Assembly: GCA_050013795.1 (NCBI GenBank)
Contig: JBEKEO010000016.1
Span: forward strand, 1-35,525
Length of the DNA: 35,525 nt
Source of the DNA: CAWHOW01 sp050013795
GTDB lineage: Bacteria > Bacteroidota > Bacteroidia > Bacteroidales > CG2-30-32-10
Reading direction: 5' to 3'
In this document: positions 31,894 through 35,525 of the stretch, in pieces
Layout of the letters: every line of letters begins with the position of its first letter
Position numbering within the stretch: the first letter of the stretch is position 1
The notes under the pieces: model-generated
What the model was told of the DNA's origin: nothing
The model's database searches: none
What the model saw: only the letters and a program-made list of their open reading frames with translations
Made by a program: the position numbers and the translations under genes

Positions 31894-32362
31894 TTAATCC
31901 TCAAAAAAACTTGAATAATCTTCGGGATAACAAAGGTTTTTAATTGCTTCATCTACCGGATAAATGTAATAATAAACATCTCCGCTAGCGCAAACATTAT
32001 TATCGGCATCAAATAAATTAACAGCTATTTGTGCAATTCTTAGTTTGACTTCCACAAGCCTTGCTCTTAAATAAACCTTGCCTTTATTGCTATAGACAGG
32101 CTTTTTAAGCTTTACATCTATCCTTGAAGTTACCCCCGATGTTTTTAGTTTGATAAGCGGCAATTTCGTCCATAAGGGTTGATTGTATTCCGCCGTGAAC
32201 AACATTAACATATCCCTGCAGGTATTGTGTAGGCTGCCATTCGGTATATATTTCATCGCCGTCTTCATAAAACTCCAGCCTCAATCCTGTTTTATTATCG
32301 GGCGAACAGCCAAAGCAGCAGTATTCTTTAACCTTGATATATGGATTCGAAATCTTGCGCAT
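31894..32362 (-). pseudogene. PaaI-like hotdog-fold thioesterase, disrupted by a frameshift
   Basis: The first frame (ATG 32362) encodes residues like a PaaI thioesterase to HGGIQSTLMDEIAA (the Asp/Glu-containing helix), then drifts into YQTKNIGG and a stop at 32105. The frame ending at 31894 resumes the family at IKLKTSGVTSRIDVKLKKPV and runs to its natural end. The switch is at 32155, where one nucleotide must be skipped. Homologues I recall have about four residues (such as WVVF) between DEIxA and KLxT, so the event looks like a deletion of about 11 nt, not a single-base error. The stem of the protein is otherwise intact, including CFGCSPDN. A programmed frameshift is unlikely. Confidence 0.75.
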
Positions 32363-32381
32363 GTATGCGGAGTATTTGCGG

Positions 32382-32389
32382 CAAAGATA
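32382..32389 (-). promoter_or_regulatory. -7 box TATCTTTG for the thioesterase-mqnA unit
   Basis: A TAnnTTTG match on the minus strand, 20 nt before ATG 32362. The -33 region is weak. It may still drive mqnA through the broken gene. Confidence 0.5.
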
Positions 32390-32445
32390 AAAAAGAAAAA
32401 GAGTTGGATGTTTGAGGTCTATGAATGAAGAAATGCTAAAGGAGA

Positions 32446-33162
32446 TTAATTTCTATATCCAAAGCTAATGCCTGTGCTTATAGTAATTATTCCTTGAGTA
32501 AAATAATCTTTTTGGGGGAAGTGAAAAGTATTAAAACCAGCATCGTCTAATATGTAACCACCTTCTAATACATATTGACCGGCAACTACCATATTATGAT
32601 TGACATTAAGCAATTCTAAGCCAGCATAGTAATTATAAAAAAAATGCTTCTTATAATGTTTTACACCAAATGAAATAAATGCGCCTGTAATATTACATCT
32701 GTCAACTTGATTTCTGTAAAGCCCACTTTGATCTGGGCCATTTTCCCAAAGATAAATTCCTGTTGAATCACACTTTATATGTATATATACAAATTTTATT
32801 GAAATATAAGACAGGTTACCTTTTTCATTAATTTTATCTTTCCTCGTTAAATAAAAGTTTATCTGAGGATCAATAAAAAAACCCGAATAGTTACTATAAT
32901 CATTTTCATAACTTGATGGTCCAGCCATAAACCATTGACTTAACCCACCATATTCATGATAAACAAATCCCGTTGTAATGCTAAAGCCAAACCTACGGGT
33001 TTTGTATTCATAGGTTATGCCAGCTTGTTGTAATGCACAATTCAACGGGTTTATTGAAAAATAATTATGGGAAAAATGTTGTTTTGCAGTAGAATCAGTC
33101 TTCTGTCCATATATGTATAATGAACTGGGAATAATTATTAAAAAAATGAATATTCTTTTCAT
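32446..33162 (-). CDS. secreted protein, probable outer-membrane beta-barrel
   Basis: 238 aa. Signal peptide 1-20 (cut after YIYGQ). The mature part has alternating strands with aromatic girdles and a Tyr/Phe/Asn-ended last strand: INPLNCALQQAGITYEY, FGFSITTGFVYHEYGG, FIDPQINFYLTRKD, FYNYYAGLELLNVNHN and TISTGISFGYRN. It resembles small outer-membrane barrels and DUF3575-like proteins of Bacteroidota. Function unknown. It is a separate unit, its 3' end 84 nt from the thioesterase start. Confidence 0.75.
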   Translation of the reverse strand: MKRIFIFLIIIPSSLYIYGQKTDSTAKQHFSHNYFSINPLNCALQQAGITYEYKTRRFGFSITTGFVYHEYGGLSQWFMAGPSSYENDYSNYSGFFIDPQINFYLTRKDKINEKGNLSYISIKFVYIHIKCDSTGIYLWENGPDQSGLYRNQVDRCNITGAFISFGVKHYKKHFFYNYYAGLELLNVNHNMVVAGQYVLEGGYILDDAGFNTFHFPQKDYFTQGIITISTGISFGYRN

Positions 33163-33182
33163 CTATTCTATTTAATCTCTCA

Positions 33183-33190
33183 CAAAATTA
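33183..33190 (-). promoter_or_regulatory. -7 box TAATTTTG for the 32446-33162 gene
   Basis: A TAnnTTTG match on the minus strand 21 nt before the start; no clear -33 element. Confidence 0.45.
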
Positions 33191-33405
33191 CCATTTTCCC
33201 TCAAAAACATCACTTTTTAGCCGTTTTTGTCCATTTATTGAGCAAACTTGTAAAGAATGATGTATTTCTTAACAACAATTACATGTTTTTTGATAAAAAT
33301 GAGGCCAAAATGAACAAGATTGTTTATTCTTTTATGCACTTATTCATCCATTTTCGCTTATTTATCATAAAATGTAAGCATTATCAGCGTTTTACCAAGT
33401 TATCG

Positions 33406-33413
33406 TATATTTG
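33406..33413 (+). promoter_or_regulatory. -7 box TATATTTG for purB
   Basis: A TAnnTTTG match overlapping the in-frame TTG at 33411, so that codon is not translated; ATG 33432 is the start. The -33 region has TTTTAC only. The 243-nt gap before it shows no gene on the plus strand. Confidence 0.55.
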
Positions 33414-33431
33414 CATATAAAATTTATCCCG

Positions 33432-34775
33432 ATGGAATTATCAGCCTTAACATCAATAAGCCCTGTTGACGGGCGCTACCGAAACCAAACCGACGAACTT
33501 GCCAAATATTTTTCAGAATATGCCCTGATACGTTACAGGGTTTTTGTAGAAGTGGAGTACTTTGTTTCGCTTTGCGAATTGCAGCTTCCGCAGCTTAAGG
33601 GAATTGGGAAGGAGCAGCTGAAAAAAATACGGAAAATATACAGCGATTTCAATCCTACCGAAGCATTAAAGATAAAGGAAGCGGAAAAAAACACCAATCA
33701 CGATGTGAAAGCAGTAGAATATTACCTGAAAGAAAAATTCGGCAGGATGGGGCTTGCCAAATATTCCGAATTCATTCATTTTGGGCTTACTTCGCAGGAC
33801 ATAAATAACACGGCTGTTCCATTATCGCTTAAAGAAGCGAGCGAACGTTTCCTTTTACCTTTATTCGATATGCTTGTTAAAAAGCTTGACCAACTTACCC
33901 ATAAATGGAATAATATCCCGATGCTTGCACGCACACATGGTCAGCCTGCTTCGCCAACAAGGCTGGGAAAAGAGATAAAAGTGTTTTCTGAAAGGTTAAA
34001 AATTCAGCTAAAACAACTGGAAAAAGCTCCTTTCTCTGCAAAATTCGGCGGTGCTACAGGCAATTTCAATGCGCATCATGTTGCATACCCTCAAATAAAC
34101 TGGACAAGTTTTGCAAACATTTTTGTAAATGAAAAGCTTGGACTGGTACGTTCCCAAACCACTACACAAGTTGAACATTACGATAACCTTGCTGCTTTTT
34201 TTGATAACCTGAAACGTATAAATACTATCCTGATTGACCTCAACCGCGACTTCTGGATGTATATTTCGATGGAATATTTCACACAGCAGATAAAGAAAGG
34301 TGAAGTTGGTTCGTCGGCTATGCCACACAAGGTTAACCCTATTGATTTCGAGAACTCGGAAGGAAATCTTGGCGTTGCAAATGCATTGTTTGAGCATTTT
34401 TCAGCAAAACTTCCTGTATCACGTCTTCAGCGTGACCTTACCGATTCAACTGTGTTGAGGAATATTGGTGTTCCCCTTGCACATACTGTTATTGCATTAA
34501 AATCGCTGATGAAAGGTCTTGATAAAATTGTGGTGAATGAGGAAAAGATCTCCAAAGACCTTGACCAAAACTGGGCAGTTATTGCCGAAGCCATTCAAAC
34601 TATTTTAAGAAGAGAAGGATATCCCAAACCCTATGAAGCATTGAAAGATCTGACCCGTAACAATGAAAAAATAACCAAAGAAAAGCTTCACAAATTCATT
34701 GACAAACTCAAGGTTCAGGATAAAGTGAAGAAAGAATTAAAAGCAATCACCCCGTTTAATTATACAGGGATTTGA
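33432..34775 (+). CDS. purB: adenylosuccinate lyase
   Basis: 447 aa from ATG 33432. It acts twice in purine synthesis: SAICAR to AICAR and adenylosuccinate to AMP. Fumarase-superfamily signatures: TNHDVKAVEY with His90, TSQDINNTA (120-128), the acid/base His169 in ARTHGQPA, and the catalytic-loop GSSAMPHKVNP (293-303). Length fits the Bacteroidota/E. coli-like class. The window thus carries purE and purB in separate units. Confidence 0.97.
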   Translation: MELSALTSISPVDGRYRNQTDELAKYFSEYALIRYRVFVEVEYFVSLCELQLPQLKGIGKEQLKKIRKIYSDFNPTEALKIKEAEKNTNHDVKAVEYYLKEKFGRMGLAKYSEFIHFGLTSQDINNTAVPLSLKEASERFLLPLFDMLVKKLDQLTHKWNNIPMLARTHGQPASPTRLGKEIKVFSERLKIQLKQLEKAPFSAKFGGATGNFNAHHVAYPQINWTSFANIFVNEKLGLVRSQTTTQVEHYDNLAAFFDNLKRINTILIDLNRDFWMYISMEYFTQQIKKGEVGSSAMPHKVNPIDFENSEGNLGVANALFEHFSAKLPVSRLQRDLTDSTVLRNIGVPLAHTVIALKSLMKGLDKIVVNEEKISKDLDQNWAVIAEAIQTILRREGYPKPYEALKDLTRNNEKITKEKLHKFIDKLKVQDKVKKELKAITPFNYTGI

Positions 34776-34824
34776 TAGTTATAATAGATTCAATATCCAA
34801 AAATTAATACTGCTTAATTTATTA

Positions 34825-35525
34825 ATGTTAAGAGATATAATATATCGTTTATCTGAATGGTATAGGGTAAATAGAAGAATAATATATTTCTTTTTAATTA
34901 TCCTTTTTTTAAGCAGATTTTTATATCTCAATTATATTAACTGGACAAAAGGGGAACTATGTAGCGGGCATGGCGGAATTCAGTATGGAATGGATTCTAT
35001 GAGGTTCCTTCATGGAGCGGATAAAATAATAAACCACCAAGATTTTGCAGATTGTGAAGAGAATTATATGGGGTACGCTTTTGTAATTGCTTTTGTAAAA
35101 ATTTCAGGACTCGATTTATCATTCGTCTTAATAATACAATTGATTTTTGCTTTACTTTCTTCCCTGGCTCTTTACGATTTGGGAAAATCAATTACTAAAA
35201 GCAAAACAATAGGATTACTCTCGGCGGGATTATACCTTATAAATCCATTTATTACTCAATGGCATTTATATATACATACCGAATCCTTTTATTCATCAAT
35301 GCTGGTAATTTCAACATGGTCAATTTATAAGGCAGTTAAAAATAACAATCTAAAGTTTTATGTCCTTTCGTTGATTATTATTTTTTATACTGCCCTGATA
35401 AGACCAAACGGAATGGTAACTGTTCCAATTTTCTTTTTCTTTGTAATTATAACCCGGAAAATAAATTCCAGAATCAAAATAATATCTGTTATTTCTGTTA
35501 TAATAACATTTCTATTCTTAATATT
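34825..35525 (+). CDS. multi-spanning GT-C-type (ArnT/PMT-like) membrane protein, 3' end outside the window
   Basis: The frame opens at ATG 34825 and stays open for 233 codons to the window edge. It starts MLRDIIYRLSEWYRVNRRII and continues with at least six hydrophobic spans: residues about 18-34, 83-93, 98-114, 126-141, 153-168, 176-191 and 196-211. The first extracytoplasmic loop has GMDSMRFLHGAD and a Cys pair (ELCSGHGG, ADCEENYMGYAF). HTESFYSSMLVISTW and LIRPNGM resemble segments of glycosyltransferase family 39-like and other GT-C enzymes that use polyprenyl-phosphate sugars. The first loop lacks a clear catalytic Asp pair, so the substrate and even enzymatic activity are unproven. It starts 49 nt after purB. 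Confidence 0.7.
   Translation, partial: MLRDIIYRLSEWYRVNRRIIYFFLIILFLSRFLYLNYINWTKGELCSGHGGIQYGMDSMRFLHGADKIINHQDFADCEENYMGYAFVIAFVKISGLDLSFVLIIQLIFALLSSLALYDLGKSITKSKTIGLLSAGLYLINPFITQWHLYIHTESFYSSMLVISTWSIYKAVKNNNLKFYVLSLIIIFYTALIRPNGMVTVPIFFFFVIITRKINSRIKIISVISVIITFLFLI

Noticed and set aside
34008..34397. Minus-strand frame opposite purB (129 codons)
   Set aside because: Fully inside purB, no start signals, no recognisable product.
1408..35525. tRNA genes or other structural RNAs
   Set aside because: No intergenic segment shows a tRNA-like GGTTCRA arm with matching acceptor stem; spacer tRNAs of the rrn operon would lie left of the window.

Overview
The window is a piece of chromosome from a member of the Bacteroidota. 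The evidence is the 16S rRNA sequence (Bacteroidota-type 5' region and V3/V4 flanks), promoters of the TTTG-N(17-23)-TAnnTTTG type in front of many genes, near absence of Shine-Dalgarno sites, a primary sigma factor with a short N-terminus, a type IX secretion (T9SS) C-terminal sorting domain, a PD40/TPR envelope protein, and the futalosine-type menaquinone enzyme MqnA. Genus cannot be told from what is visible.

Layout. 1-1757: most of a 16S rRNA gene on the minus strand, running off the left edge, with tandem promoters and a boxA-like leader. 1872-5311: an outer-membrane-like protein, dipeptidase PepD and an unrecognised membrane protein. 5355-7247: an odd, self-contained unit with its own promoter, an unusually strong ribosome-binding site, an apparently frameshifted gene carrying a 21-bp tandem repeat array, an overlapping second gene of unknown function and a strong terminator. 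7311-13884: a small Lys-rich protein, a CPA2-type cation/proton antiporter, a malate/lactate dehydrogenase-family enzyme, transglycosylase MtgA and a Tim44-like/zinc-knuckle/TerB-like membrane protein. 13967-18186: a minus-strand housekeeping block rpsO-pnp-rpoD-rpe. 18314-22229: an SDR enzyme, an LtaS-like phosphotransferase and an aromatic-rich secreted protein. 22254-25223: purE (minus), then hpt-adk-obgE. 25404-29291: a T9SS cargo protein, then a tightly overlapping three-gene operon encoding an RPE-like/CBS fusion, a type I-beta DAHP synthase and an XRE-HTH/KdsC-like phosphatase fusion. 29316-33190: a TPR/PD40 protein, mqnA, a frameshifted PaaI-like thioesterase and an outer-membrane-like protein. 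33406-35525: purB and the start of a multi-spanning GT-C-like membrane protein cut by the window edge.

Most of the window is core metabolism (purine synthesis and salvage: purE, purB, hpt, adk; RNA turnover and transcription: pnp, rpoD; translation and ribosome assembly: rpsO, obgE). The parts that deserve attention are the repeat-bearing unit at 5541-7247, the RPE/CBS-DAHPS-HTH/KdsC operon at 26541-29238, a shared dyad in two promoters about 1.1 kb apart, the broken thioesterase, and several hairpin-forming intergenic elements. No CRISPR array, integrase, transposase or tRNA gene was found.
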